From: Hypericibacter terrae
GTDB taxonomy: Bacteria; Pseudomonadota; Alphaproteobacteria; Dongiales; Dongiaceae
Length of the DNA stretch: 64,000 bases
Assembly (NCBI RefSeq): GCF_008728855.1
Contig: NZ_CP042906.1
Span: 2,604,001 to 2,668,000, forward strand
Direction of reading: 5' to 3'
The notes under the pieces are model-generated. The model saw nothing but the letters and a program-made list of their open reading frames with translations, did no database searches and was not told where the DNA came from. Below are positions 40,982 to 48,928 of the stretch, in pieces (position 1 is the stretch's first letter; the number at the start of each line of letters is the position of its first letter). A program made the translations under genes and the position numbers.

Positions 40982-41742
40982 CGCTGGGCCGTCCCGCACT
41001 CCCCGATTTCTTCCGCCTCCACGCCCACGAGACCATCGGCAGCACGATGGAGGAATGCCGGCGCCTGGCCGCCGAGGGGGCGCCCGAGGGTAGCCTGGTC
41101 TGGGCGGGCGAGCAGACGGCGGGGCGCGGACGGCGGGGGCGGGGCTGGGCCTCGCCGCCGGGCAATCTCTATCTCTCGCTGCTGCTGCGCCCCGGCCTGC
41201 CGCCGGCCGACGGCGCCAAGCTCGGTTTCGTGGCCTCGCTCGCCATGGGCGGGGCCCTGGCGGGCCTGCTGCCGCGGAGCGAAGAGCGGGTGCGGCTCAA
41301 ATGGCCCAATGACCTGCTGATCGACGGCCGCAAGACGGCCGGCATCCTGCTGGAGGGGCAGCCGGGGCCGGAGGGGCGGCTGGCCTGGGTCATCCTCGGC
41401 ATCGGGGTCAATGTGGCGAGTTTCCCGTCCGATACGCCCTACCAGGCGACCTCGCTGACGGCCGCCGGCGGCCCCGCCGACCCGGCCCTGCTGCTGGCGG
41501 GTTTTGCCGCGCGTTTCCCGGGATGTTACGACTCCTTCCGCCGGGAGGGCTTCGGGCCGACCCGGGCCGCCTGGATGAGCCGCGCGGCCGGGATCGGGCA
41601 GCCGATCGAAGTGAGGCTGGAGCAGGAGACCGTCGCGGGACGATTCTCGACCCTCGACGAGGAGGGCCGGCTCTGGCTCGACCTGCCCGACGGCAGCCGG
41701 CGCAGCTTCACCGCCGGCGACGTGTTCTTCCCGGGCCTTTGA
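40978..41742 (+). CDS. birA: Biotin--[acetyl-CoA-carboxylase] ligase
   Basis: 254 residues. It activates biotin as biotinyl-AMP and attaches it to the biotin carboxyl carrier protein. Motifs: the biotinyl-AMP loop GRGRRGRGWASPPGNLYLSLLL, KWPNDLLIDGRKTAGILLE with the catalytic Lys, and WVILGIGVNV. There is no N-terminal helix-turn-helix, so unlike E. coli BirA it should not be a repressor. The C-terminal cap domain (EVRLEQETVAGRFSTLDEEGRLWLDLPDG) is present. ATG 40978 overlaps the nuoN stop. coaX follows after 23 bp. Confidence 0.94.
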   Translation: MTLGRPALPDFFRLHAHETIGSTMEECRRLAAEGAPEGSLVWAGEQTAGRGRRGRGWASPPGNLYLSLLLRPGLPPADGAKLGFVASLAMGGALAGLLPRSEERVRLKWPNDLLIDGRKTAGILLEGQPGPEGRLAWVILGIGVNVASFPSDTPYQATSLTAAGGPADPALLLAGFAARFPGCYDSFRREGFGPTRAAWMSRAAGIGQPIEVRLEQETVAGRFSTLDEEGRLWLDLPDGSRRSFTAGDVFFPGL

Positions 41743-41765
41743 ACGGAAACCTTGAAAGCACCGCC

Positions 41766-42560
41766 ATGCTGCTCGCCGTCAACGCCAACAACACCAACGT
41801 GAAATTCGCCGTCTATGACGGCGAGGCGCTGCGCGGCGACTGGCGGCTCCATACCAACCCGGCGCGTACTGCCGACGAATATCTGGTCTGGCTCAATCAG
41901 CTGATGGGCCTTTCGGGGCTCAGCATCAAGGATATCGACGGCACAGTCATCGCCACCGTGGTGCCGCCCACGCTCTTCAATCTGCGCCAGCTCTGCGACC
42001 GGCATTTCCACACCAAGCCCCTCATCGTCGGGGAGCCGGGAGTCGAGCTCGGCATCAAGGTCCTGGTGGATCGTCCCCAGGAAGTGGGCGCCGACCGGCT
42101 CGCCAACGCCGTCGGCGGGCATCTGCTGTTTCCGGACGAGGCGATCGTCGTGGTCGATTTCGGCACCGCCACCACCTTCGACGTGATCGCGGAATCCGGA
42201 GACTATTGCGGCGGCGCGATCGCGCCCGGGATCAATCTCAGCCTCGAGGCGCTTCACGGCGCCACCGCCAAGCTGCCGCGCATCGCCGTCGAGAAGCCGC
42301 CGCGCGTCATCGGCAAGGACACGCTGGGGGCCATGCAATCCGGCATCTATTGGGGCTATATCAGCCTGATCGAAGGTGTCGTCGCCCGCATCCGTGAGGA
42401 ATGGGGCAAGCCCATGCGCGTGATCGCCACCGGCGGCCTCGCGCCGCTGTTCCATGGTAGCACCCCCGTCATCGAGCGGCTCGAGCCGGAGATCACCATG
42501 CGCGGCCTGGTCGAGATCTATCGCCGCAACGACGGGCGCCGCAACGCCGGGCGCCGATGA
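41766..42560 (+). CDS. coaX: Type III pantothenate kinase
   Basis: 264 residues. It catalyses the first step of coenzyme A synthesis. The ASKHA-fold motifs are LLAVNANNTNVKFAVYDG (phosphate 1; the usual D-x-G-N-T reads NANNT here), VVVDFGTATTFDVI (phosphate 2), GADRLANAVG with the catalytic Asp, and GGAIAPGINLSLEALHGATAKLP. An Asn replaces the first conserved Asp of the phosphate-1 loop, which is also seen in some alphaproteobacterial members from memory, so activity is assumed but not certain. The stop overlaps the RNase J start. Confidence 0.9.
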   Translation: MLLAVNANNTNVKFAVYDGEALRGDWRLHTNPARTADEYLVWLNQLMGLSGLSIKDIDGTVIATVVPPTLFNLRQLCDRHFHTKPLIVGEPGVELGIKVLVDRPQEVGADRLANAVGGHLLFPDEAIVVVDFGTATTFDVIAESGDYCGGAIAPGINLSLEALHGATAKLPRIAVEKPPRVIGKDTLGAMQSGIYWGYISLIEGVVARIREEWGKPMRVIATGGLAPLFHGSTPVIERLEPEITMRGLVEIYRRNDGRRNAGRR

Positions 42561-44218
42561 TCGATCCACCGCGCGCCGACGAGCTCCTGTTCCTGCCCTT
42601 GGGCGGAGCCGGGGAGATCGGCATGAACCTCACGCTGTACGGCCATGACGGCAAATGGCTGATGGTCGATCTGGGCGTCACCTTCGGCGACGACGCCACG
42701 CCCGGGATCGAGGTCATCATGCCCGATCCGACCTTCATCGAGGACCATGCCGACCGGCTGGCGGGGCTGGTCCTGACGCATGCCCATGAGGACCATATCG
42801 GCGCCGTGCCCTATCTCTGGCCGGATCTCGGCTGCCCCATCTACGCGACGCCCTTCACCGCGGCGGTCCTGCGCCGCAAGCTGATCGAATCCGGCATGGA
42901 AGAGGAGGTCGAGATCACCGAGATCCCGCTCTCCGGCCGCTTCAAGATCGGGCCGTTCGATCTGGAATTCATCACGCTCACCCATTCGATCCCCGAGCCC
43001 AACGCGATCGCGATCCGCACGCCCTGCGGCACGATCCTTCATACCGGAGACTGGAAGCTCGATCCCGACCCGCTCGTGGGCGAGGTCACCGACGAGGAGG
43101 CGCTCAAGCGGCTGGGCGCCGAGGGCGTGCTGGCGATGGTGTGCGATTCCACCAACGCGCTGGTGCCGGGCCATTCGGGTTCGGAGGCCCTGGTGCGCGC
43201 CAACCTGACCGAGATGATGGGGCGGTTCGACGGCCGCATCGCCGTCGCCTGCTTCGCCTCGAACGTCGCGCGCGTGGAAAGCGTCGCGCGCGCAGCGGCC
43301 CATCACGACCGCCACGCCGCCCTGGTGGGGCGCTCGCTCTGGCGCATCAACCGCGCGGCGCGCGACACCGGCTATCTGGCGGACCTGCCGGATTTCGTCA
43401 GCGAGCATGACGCGGGTTTCCTGCCGCGCAACAAGGTGGTGCTGCTCTGTACCGGCAGCCAGGGCGAGCCGCGCTCGGCGCTGGCGCGCATTGCGCGCGG
43501 CGAGCATCCGGCGGTGACGCTCGAGGCAGGCGACGCCGTGCTGTTCTCCTCCCGCGTCATTCCCGGCAACGACAGGGCGATCGGGCGGTTGCAGAACGAC
43601 CTGGCCAAGCTCGGCGTCGAGATCGTGACCGAGCGCGACAATGCGATCCATGTCTCGGGCCATCCGGCCCGCGACGAGCTCATCGCCATGTACCAATGGG
43701 TCCGCCCGCAGATCGCCGTGCCCGTGCATGGCGAGTATCGCCATCTGATGGCCCATGCGCGGCTCGCCCATGACTGCCAGGTGCCGCAGACGGTCGTCTC
43801 CACCAACGGCGATGTGATCCGCCTGGCGCCGGGGCCGGCCAAGAAAATCGGCGAGGTTCATTCCGGCCGGCTGGGACTCGACGGCAAGGTGCTGATGTCG
43901 CTCGACGGCGAGGCGATGCGGCTGCGCCACCGCATGCTCCATAATGGCACCGCGGTCGCGACCCTGGTGCTGGACGACACCGGCCTCCTGGCAGCCGACC
44001 CGCAGATCTCGATCCAGGGGCTGCTGGAGCCGGACGAGATGGCGGAGGCCCGTGAGGATGCCGCCGATGCCGTGCGCACGGCGCTGGTGAAGCTCAAGCC
44101 CGCCGACCGCAAGCTCGACGCGCCGGTCAAGGAGGCGGCGCGCCTCGCCATCCGCAAGACATTGCAGAATCTCCACGGGAAGAAGCCGCTGACCGAAGTC
44201 CATCTGGTGCGGCTCTAG
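42557..44218 (+). CDS. rnj: Ribonuclease J
   Basis: 553 residues of the metallo-beta-lactamase/beta-CASP family. The zinc-binding motif HAHEDH lies at residues 75-80 after LVLTH; other landmarks are LPLGGAGEIGMN at the N-terminus, TGDWKLDPDP, and the beta-CASP CDSTNALVPGHSGSE region, then PVHGEYRHLMAHARLA. It acts in mRNA decay and rRNA maturation as an endo- and 5'-exonuclease. The start overlaps the coaX stop (ATGA). Its position between coaX and the epimerase gene is common in alphaproteobacteria. Confidence 0.95.
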   Translation: MIDPPRADELLFLPLGGAGEIGMNLTLYGHDGKWLMVDLGVTFGDDATPGIEVIMPDPTFIEDHADRLAGLVLTHAHEDHIGAVPYLWPDLGCPIYATPFTAAVLRRKLIESGMEEEVEITEIPLSGRFKIGPFDLEFITLTHSIPEPNAIAIRTPCGTILHTGDWKLDPDPLVGEVTDEEALKRLGAEGVLAMVCDSTNALVPGHSGSEALVRANLTEMMGRFDGRIAVACFASNVARVESVARAAAHHDRHAALVGRSLWRINRAARDTGYLADLPDFVSEHDAGFLPRNKVVLLCTGSQGEPRSALARIARGEHPAVTLEAGDAVLFSSRVIPGNDRAIGRLQNDLAKLGVEIVTERDNAIHVSGHPARDELIAMYQWVRPQIAVPVHGEYRHLMAHARLAHDCQVPQTVVSTNGDVIRLAPGPAKKIGEVHSGRLGLDGKVLMSLDGEAMRLRHRMLHNGTAVATLVLDDTGLLAADPQISIQGLLEPDEMAEAREDAADAVRTALVKLKPADRKLDAPVKEAARLAIRKTLQNLHGKKPLTEVHLVRL

Positions 44219-44289
44219 GCCCCTTGGACGCGCCCGGCGCTTCGGGCAGACTCAAAGCCCGCAGACGCAAAGGAACAGGAACCATTGCC

Positions 44290-44694
44290 GTGATCGGACG
44301 CCTCAACCATGTGGCGATCGCCGTGCCCGACCTGGAGGCGGCCGCCAAGACCTATCGCGAGACGCTGGGGGCCAAAGTCTCGCCGCCACAGGCCGAGCCC
44401 GCTCATGGCGTGACGGTCGTGTTCGTCGAGCTGCCCAATACCAAGATCGAGCTGCTGCATCCCCTGGGCGCCAACTCTCCGATCGCGCCGTTCCTGGAGC
44501 GAAATCCCTCGGGCGGCATGCATCATCTCTGTTTCGAGGTCGACGACATTCTCGCCGCCCGCGACCGGCTGAAGGCCGAGGGCGCGCGGGTGCTGGGCGA
44601 CGGGAATCCGAAGATTGGCGCCCATGGCAAGCCGGTGCTGTTCCTCCACCCGAAGGATTTCATCGGGACTCTGATCGAGCTGGAGCAGGTATGA
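44290..44694 (+). CDS. mce: Methylmalonyl-CoA epimerase
   Basis: 134 residues in the vicinal-oxygen-chelate (glyoxalase) fold. It interconverts the (R) and (S) forms of methylmalonyl-CoA in propionate metabolism. Metal-ligand regions are LNHVAIAVPD near the N-terminus, VFVELPNTKIELLHP, GGMHHLCFEVDD and the C-terminal GTLIELEQV. The GTG at 44290, preceded by AGGAACAGGAA, was chosen over an upstream TTG because the intervening residues are basic and not family-like. Its stop overlaps the DUF1467 gene start. Confidence 0.9.
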   Translation: MIGRLNHVAIAVPDLEAAAKTYRETLGAKVSPPQAEPAHGVTVVFVELPNTKIELLHPLGANSPIAPFLERNPSGGMHHLCFEVDDILAARDRLKAEGARVLGDGNPKIGAHGKPVLFLHPKDFIGTLIELEQV

Positions 44695-44927
44695 ACCCCG
44701 TCACCGGCATCGTCGTCTATTTCATCATCTGGTGGACCGTGCTGTTTGCGGTGCTGCCCTGGGGCGTGCATGTGCCCGACAAGGTCGAGACGGGCCATGC
44801 CGAAAGCGCCCCGGACCGGCCCTTGCTGCTGAAGAAAGCAATTGCAACCACGCTGATCTCGGCGGCGATCTGGATCGGCTTCTATTTCCTGCATCGTTCC
44901 AATCTGATCTCGTTCCGGGCCCCCTGA
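44691..44927 (+). CDS. DUF1467 family small membrane protein
   Basis: 78 residues, two transmembrane helices (residues 5-27 and 50-68) joined by a short loop that contains VHVPDKVETGHAESAPDRP. This matches the alphaproteobacterial DUF1467 family, which often follows the methylmalonyl-CoA epimerase gene; function is unknown. The start overlaps the mce stop (ATGA). It ends the long co-directional run that begins at nuoA, or at least has only 32 bp to the next gene. Confidence 0.85.
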   Translation: MNPVTGIVVYFIIWWTVLFAVLPWGVHVPDKVETGHAESAPDRPLLLKKAIATTLISAAIWIGFYFLHRSNLISFRAP

Positions 44928-44959
44928 CCTGGGGGCCGCACTCTTCCGATCGAGGTTCC

Positions 44960-45499
44960 ATGAGCAGCTATTGCGATATCGCCCCCGGTCATCCGTTTCA
45001 CGGGCCCTATCATGAGAGCGAATACGGCTTCCCGAATGCCGACGAGAGCGCGCTGTTCGAGCGGCTGGTGCTGGAGATCAACCAGGCCGGCCTCTCCTGG
45101 CTGACGATCCTGAAGAAGCGCGAGGCCTTCAAGGCGGCCTATGCCGATTTCGATGTCGACCGTGTCGCGGCCTTCAAGGCGCGCGACAAGGCGCGCCTCC
45201 TGAAGGATGCAGGCATCATCCGCAACCGGCTGAAGATCGAGGCGGCGATCGAGAACGCCAAGCGGATCCAGGCGCTGCGGGAGAGCCACGGCTCCTTCGC
45301 CCAATGGATCGACGCCCATCATCCTTTGACCAAGGAGGAGTGGGTCAAGGTCTTCAAGAAGACCTTCCGCTTCACCGGCGGCGAGATCGTGGGCGAGTTC
45401 CTGATGAGCCTGGGATATCTGCCGGGCGCCCATCAGCCGGACTGCCCGACCTATAAGCGGATCGCCAAGCTCAAGCCGGCCTGGATGAGGACGCGCTGA
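44960..45499 (+). CDS. tag: DNA-3-methyladenine glycosylase I
   Basis: 179 residues. It removes 3-methyladenine from alkylated DNA as the first step of base-excision repair. Signature segments: GPYHESEYGFP after an N-terminal Cys (YCDI), EINQAGLSWLTILKKREAF corresponding to the catalytic-base region, DAGIIRNRLKIEAAIENA (HhH-like helices), TGGEIVGEFLMSLGYLPGAHQPDCPTY with C-terminal His and Cys that fit the Tag zinc site. The N-terminus is slightly shorter than E. coli Tag. It converges with the DUF2336 gene after 6 bp. Confidence 0.88.
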   Translation: MSSYCDIAPGHPFHGPYHESEYGFPNADESALFERLVLEINQAGLSWLTILKKREAFKAAYADFDVDRVAAFKARDKARLLKDAGIIRNRLKIEAAIENAKRIQALRESHGSFAQWIDAHHPLTKEEWVKVFKKTFRFTGGEIVGEFLMSLGYLPGAHQPDCPTYKRIAKLKPAWMRTR

Positions 45500-45505
45500 G
45501 GCGCT

Positions 45506-46756
45506 TCAGGCGCGGAAGAAATCGAGATGCCAGGTCATCTCGTCATTGTTCATGGGCCAGCCGCCGGCCCGCGGCTGCAGCAGCTGCTTGGGCGGAATGC
45601 CGGCGAGCCTGAGCTGGATCTGCGTGGCGAGACGCGGGCTGACGCCGGCCTTCCAGGCCAGGGCGACGATGCCCTTGGGGCCCCGGGCCGAGAGGATCTT
45701 GCCGGCGATCGCATTGCCGAGCTCGCTGAGGATGCCGAGGGCTGCGATCGCGAAGGCGCGGTCGCCGCTGTCGAGAGCCGCGGCCAGGCTCGCTTCGTCG
45801 AGCTTCCCCTGCTTCTTGAGCCTGAGCGCCCGGTCCTCGGCTGACTCCTTCGAGGCCGACGCCTTCGCCGCCGCGACCATCTCGGGTTCGGCCAGCCGGG
45901 TCGCGACCGCCGCCGCCACCGCCTCGCGCGCCGCCGGATCGAGATCCTGGCGCTGCTCCAGGCGGCGCAGCAGGGTCGCCGCCACGAAGGACGCGATGCG
46001 GGTGACGATGCGCGCGGGCAACGCCGGACGATCGACCAGCGGCGGATGCCAAGTCGGATGGGCCGGTGCCCGATCGACCAGAAGATCCAGCGTCTCCTCG
46101 CGGATCTGCGCGGAAGGATTGCCCAACAGCGCCGCGATGGCCGCTTCATCGCCGACATCGGCGAGGGCGTCGGAGAGCTCGAGGCTGAGGCCATCGCGCT
46201 GCGCGATCGCGCGCCTCGCGCCCTTGACCTGCGGTGCGGCAATGATCGCCAGCAGGTCGTCGTCCGTCAGCAGCGGCGAGAACCGCAGAACCGGCCCGCA
46301 GACGGCGAGCTCGACGTCGCGCGCCAATGCGCGAATGACGTCGGGCGGCACATTGCCGGAATCCTTCAGGGCTTCCGAGACGATCGCGCGGATGCGGGAG
46401 ACCTGGTCGCGCGCCAGGGCCCGGACCATCTCCAGCACCCGCTCGCGAACCTGACTCTGCGCATCCGGGTCGAGGTTGGGAAGGAGGCGCGCGACCTTCA
46501 GCGCCAGATCGCCGCGTACGTTGGCATCGGGGTCCTGGAGCAGCAGCAGGTCGGCTTGAACCGGGGTCTGCGGGTTGGCGGCGATTTCGCGCCGCACGGC
46601 GGACGCCCGGTCGTTCGCGAGGTAATAGAGGATCTCCGGCCGCGCCTCGCGCTCGCGCGCGAGCTCGCGCCGCACGGTCGCGTCGGTATGGGCGGCCCGA
46701 CTCTTCTCGCGCTCATACTCCGGGTCCTGCTGGCCCCTGGCGACGATCGCGCTCAT
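45506..46756 (-). CDS. DUF2336 domain-containing protein (HEAT-like repeats)
   Basis: 416 residues, mostly alpha-helical with HEAT-like repeats: LYYLANDRASAVRREIAANPQTPV, DPDANVRGDLALKVARLL, LGNPSAQIREETLDLLVDRAP. The pattern matches the DUF2336 family, seen mainly in alphaproteobacteria, with no assigned function. It has no signal peptide. The C-terminal part (IAALGILSELGNAIAGKILSARGPKGIVALAWKAG) is also helical. The ATG at 46756 overlaps the stop of the upstream GGDEF gene (ATGA on the minus strand), so the pair is translated together and may act in one signalling pathway. Confidence 0.82.
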   Translation of the reverse strand: MSAIVARGQQDPEYEREKSRAAHTDATVRRELAREREARPEILYYLANDRASAVRREIAANPQTPVQADLLLLQDPDANVRGDLALKVARLLPNLDPDAQSQVRERVLEMVRALARDQVSRIRAIVSEALKDSGNVPPDVIRALARDVELAVCGPVLRFSPLLTDDDLLAIIAAPQVKGARRAIAQRDGLSLELSDALADVGDEAAIAALLGNPSAQIREETLDLLVDRAPAHPTWHPPLVDRPALPARIVTRIASFVAATLLRRLEQRQDLDPAAREAVAAAVATRLAEPEMVAAAKASASKESAEDRALRLKKQGKLDEASLAAALDSGDRAFAIAALGILSELGNAIAGKILSARGPKGIVALAWKAGVSPRLATQIQLRLAGIPPKQLLQPRAGGWPMNNDEMTWHLDFFRA

Positions 46757-48456
46757 CGGACCCTCACGGGCGGCGCCAGTTCGCAGCGATTCTTGCCGCC
46801 GCGTTTGGCGCGATACATCGCCGCGTCGGCGCGCGCGAGAAGATCGTCGACGGCTTCGGCCGTCGCCGGATCGAAGCGCGCGATGCCGATGGAAATGCCG
46901 AGCGGCGGCTCGGCACCCTCGAGCGCACTGGCGCATTCCCGCACCGTCGCGATCAATCCTTGCGCTTTGGCCAGGGCGCCGGCCTCGTCGGTCTCCGCGG
47001 CCCACAGGGCGAACTCGTCGCCGCCAACGCGTGCCGCCAGGTCTCCCGCGCGCGATCCGCGGCGCAGACGATCGGCGACCTGCACCAGCACCGCGTCGCC
47101 GCGCTCATGGCCGAAGCGGTCGTTGATCGGCTTGAAATTGTCGAGGTCGAGATAGAGCAGGACCCCGCCGCGCCCGGTGCGGCGCGCATGCTGCAGCCAG
47201 CGCTCCAGATCGGCGGTGAAGCTGCGGCGGTTGAGGAGGCCGGTCAGGGCGTCCGTATTGGCCAGGGCCGCGAGCGCGTCATGCTGGCTGATCTGGGCCA
47301 TCGCGATCCCGAGATGGCCGGCGATCTCGCGCATCAGGGCATGATCGGATTTGCTCCAGGGGGTCCCCTGGTCGCGGGTCCGCCAGATCGCGACGGCGCC
47401 ATTGGCCGCCCGTCGATAGCTGGTCACGAGCGCGAGACCCTTCATGGACTCCGTGTCGCAAGTCCGCGGCTCTTCGACGGCGTTGCGGTCCGCCTTGGAC
47501 CACTCCTGCAGCAGGACCGGCAGGTCGATCGGGGGGACGGCCATCGTTCCGCTTTGCGCCACTAGGCGCGGAGGGCCTTTCTCACAACGCCAGATGCAGC
47601 CGAGCTCGGCACCGAGCGCGTGGGCCAGGGTGCTCGCGGCCTTGTTCAGCATGGCGTCCGGCTCGACCTCCTCGCGGATCGTGCGCGCGATATAGGCCAG
47701 GAGGCGCTCATGGTGACGGGCCTCGAGCAGGGCCGTTTCCTGGGCGTCGGCGGCGGTGATGTCGCGGCAGAGCCCGCGCGCGCCGGTGATCTCGCCGTCG
47801 GGTCCGAGCAGCGGCAGGGCCGAGATGGCGACCCGCGCGGCCGCGCCGTCGGCCCGGCGCATCCACATCTGGCGGGCCTCGATGCGCTCGCGCGCGGCGA
47901 AGGGCTGTTCGCTCAGGAGAGCGTCGTCTTCGTCGATCGCGAGCGTGGCGGGGTCGCGGCCGAGCAAGGCCACGGCGGGATAGCCGAGACCGCCCTGGGG
48001 CGAGACGAACACGAACCGACCGCTCGAGTCCGTTTCCCAGGCGAAGTCGCTCGAGATATCGACGAGGTCCTTGAAGCGCTGGCGGGACTCGATCAGGGCC
48101 GATCGGATCCGGGCCTGGAGGGTGACGTCGCGGCCGACCAGGAGCAAACCGCCCGAGACCGGGACCAGGCTCGGCTCGACTGTCGAGGCGCCGGACGGCG
48201 AGGGCAGGATCACGGGCTCCAGGGTGCAGGCCGCCTTGCGGGTTGCCAGCTCCGCCTTGTCGGCCCCATCGGGCGCCAGGACGGCCAGGAGTGCCTCGCC
48301 CGGGGCGTTGGCGGCGACGACACGGCCCGTCGCTGCCAGCAGCGCGAACGGACCCGGCCAGCGGTTCGCGAGATCGGCATAGGGAGAGAGGGGCAGGGCG
48401 TCCCCGCTGGGAATCGCCACCCCGGTCTCAATCCAGGGCTCGATCGCCGTCTTCAT
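46753..48456 (-). CDS. PAS-GAF-GGDEF diguanylate cyclase
   Basis: 567 residues, no transmembrane segment. Domains: an N-terminal PAS-like part (about 30-110), a PAS domain with FKDLVDISSDFAWETDSSGRFVFVSPQ and GARGLCRDITAADAQ (about 125-240), a GAF domain (about 250-390) and a C-terminal GGDEF domain. The active-site motif GGDEF is intact at residues 478-482 and an inhibitory I-site RxxD (RAGD) lies five residues upstream, so it should make cyclic di-GMP with product inhibition. No EAL domain. The ligands of PAS and GAF are unknown. It is the first gene of a two-gene unit with the DUF2336 gene. Confidence 0.93.
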   Translation of the reverse strand: MKTAIEPWIETGVAIPSGDALPLSPYADLANRWPGPFALLAATGRVVAANAPGEALLAVLAPDGADKAELATRKAACTLEPVILPSPSGASTVEPSLVPVSGGLLLVGRDVTLQARIRSALIESRQRFKDLVDISSDFAWETDSSGRFVFVSPQGGLGYPAVALLGRDPATLAIDEDDALLSEQPFAARERIEARQMWMRRADGAAARVAISALPLLGPDGEITGARGLCRDITAADAQETALLEARHHERLLAYIARTIREEVEPDAMLNKAASTLAHALGAELGCIWRCEKGPPRLVAQSGTMAVPPIDLPVLLQEWSKADRNAVEEPRTCDTESMKGLALVTSYRRAANGAVAIWRTRDQGTPWSKSDHALMREIAGHLGIAMAQISQHDALAALANTDALTGLLNRRSFTADLERWLQHARRTGRGGVLLYLDLDNFKPINDRFGHERGDAVLVQVADRLRRGSRAGDLAARVGGDEFALWAAETDEAGALAKAQGLIATVRECASALEGAEPPLGISIGIARFDPATAEAVDDLLARADAAMYRAKRGGKNRCELAPPVRVR

Positions 48457-48552
48457 CGGGTCGCCTGTCGGAGAGCAAAGACAAGCCTGACTATCCGACC
48501 TCTCGCTTTAAGGACGCTTAAGGTTCGGCATCCCCTGGAAAGGAATATTGAA

Positions 48553-48558
48553 ATTATA
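48553..48558 (-). promoter_or_regulatory. Possible -10 element for the diguanylate cyclase gene
   Basis: On the minus strand a perfect TATAAT lies in an unusually AT-rich patch (48538-48590) about 97 bp before the GGDEF gene start. No good -35 was found at standard spacing. Confidence 0.35.
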
Positions 48559-48616
48559 GTTAATACAATTACTTATAACGCTTCTCGCGGAACTTGCATG
48601 AGCTTGATCTGCGGGC

Positions 48617-48646
48617 AAAAAAAAGCGAGCAGGTTGCCCAGCTCGC
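48617..48646 (-). terminator. Strong intrinsic terminator without an assigned gene
   Basis: On the minus strand GCGAGC (48641-48646) pairs with GCTCGC (48625-48630) around a 10-nt loop and is followed by eight consecutive T residues (48617-48624). It lies 283 nt past the permease stop and upstream of the GGDEF gene promoter region. Confidence 0.8.
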
Positions 48647-48774
48647 CTTCGGTTCCTGTGCCATCCCATTCGGTTCGCGCCATTTGGGGGGCGCTTCTAC
48701 CGTCGGGGCGCGTTTCCCGCGCTCCCTCATCTCCCAGAACCCGGGCCACGCCGGTTGACCGGCAGTTTGACCAC
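48617..48774 (-). ncRNA. Candidate small RNA in the 472-bp gene-free interval
   Basis: The interval 48457-48928 has no credible gene. On the minus strand it contains a sigma-70-like promoter (GTGACG, 17 bp, TATATT; 48781-48809) and, about 160 nt downstream, a textbook intrinsic terminator ending at 48617. The upstream permease gene has its own terminator (48879-48909), so this terminator has no other gene to serve. Inference: an independent transcript of about 158 nt. The open frame across it on the same strand (48573-48893) has no family resemblance and contains the terminator. No known RNA family was recognised. Confidence 0.45.
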
Positions 48775-48780
48775 GATTGA

Positions 48781-48809
48781 AATATATGAGGATTCCCGCT
48801 TGCCGTCAC
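48781..48809 (-). promoter_or_regulatory. Predicted promoter of the candidate small RNA
   Basis: Minus-strand GTGACG (48804-48809), a 17-bp spacer and TATATT (48781-48786). The -10 matches 5 of 6 and the -35 matches 4 of 6 consensus bases. It points toward the orphan terminator at 48617-48646. Confidence 0.5.
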
Positions 48810-48878
48810 GCGGTTTTCGCAATGACGAACGGCGCTCGCAAAGCGGGCAAGGGCGGGGGCAGGGTGCCCAAAGAGAAA

Positions 48879-48909
48879 GCGGGCCGGCACCATCGAAGGG
48901 CCGGCCCGC
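48879..48909 (-). terminator. Intrinsic terminator of the purine permease gene
   Basis: A perfect 10-bp stem (GCGGGCCGGC with GCCGGCCCGC) and an 11-nt loop is followed on the minus strand by TTTCTCTTT. It begins 19 nt after the permease stop. Confidence 0.7.
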
Positions 48910-48928
48910 GATGCCCGTCGGGGCAGGG

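Noticed and set aside
41766-41820. Inactive pantothenate kinase because the first D-x-G-N-T motif reads NANNT
   Set aside because: The remaining catalytic motifs are intact and the gene context is conserved, so one residue change is not enough to call it inactive.
48573-48893. Possible 106-codon minus-strand gene in the 472-bp interval
   Set aside because: It contains an intrinsic terminator and a promoter, has no family resemblance and no ribosome-binding site; a non-coding transcript is more plausible.
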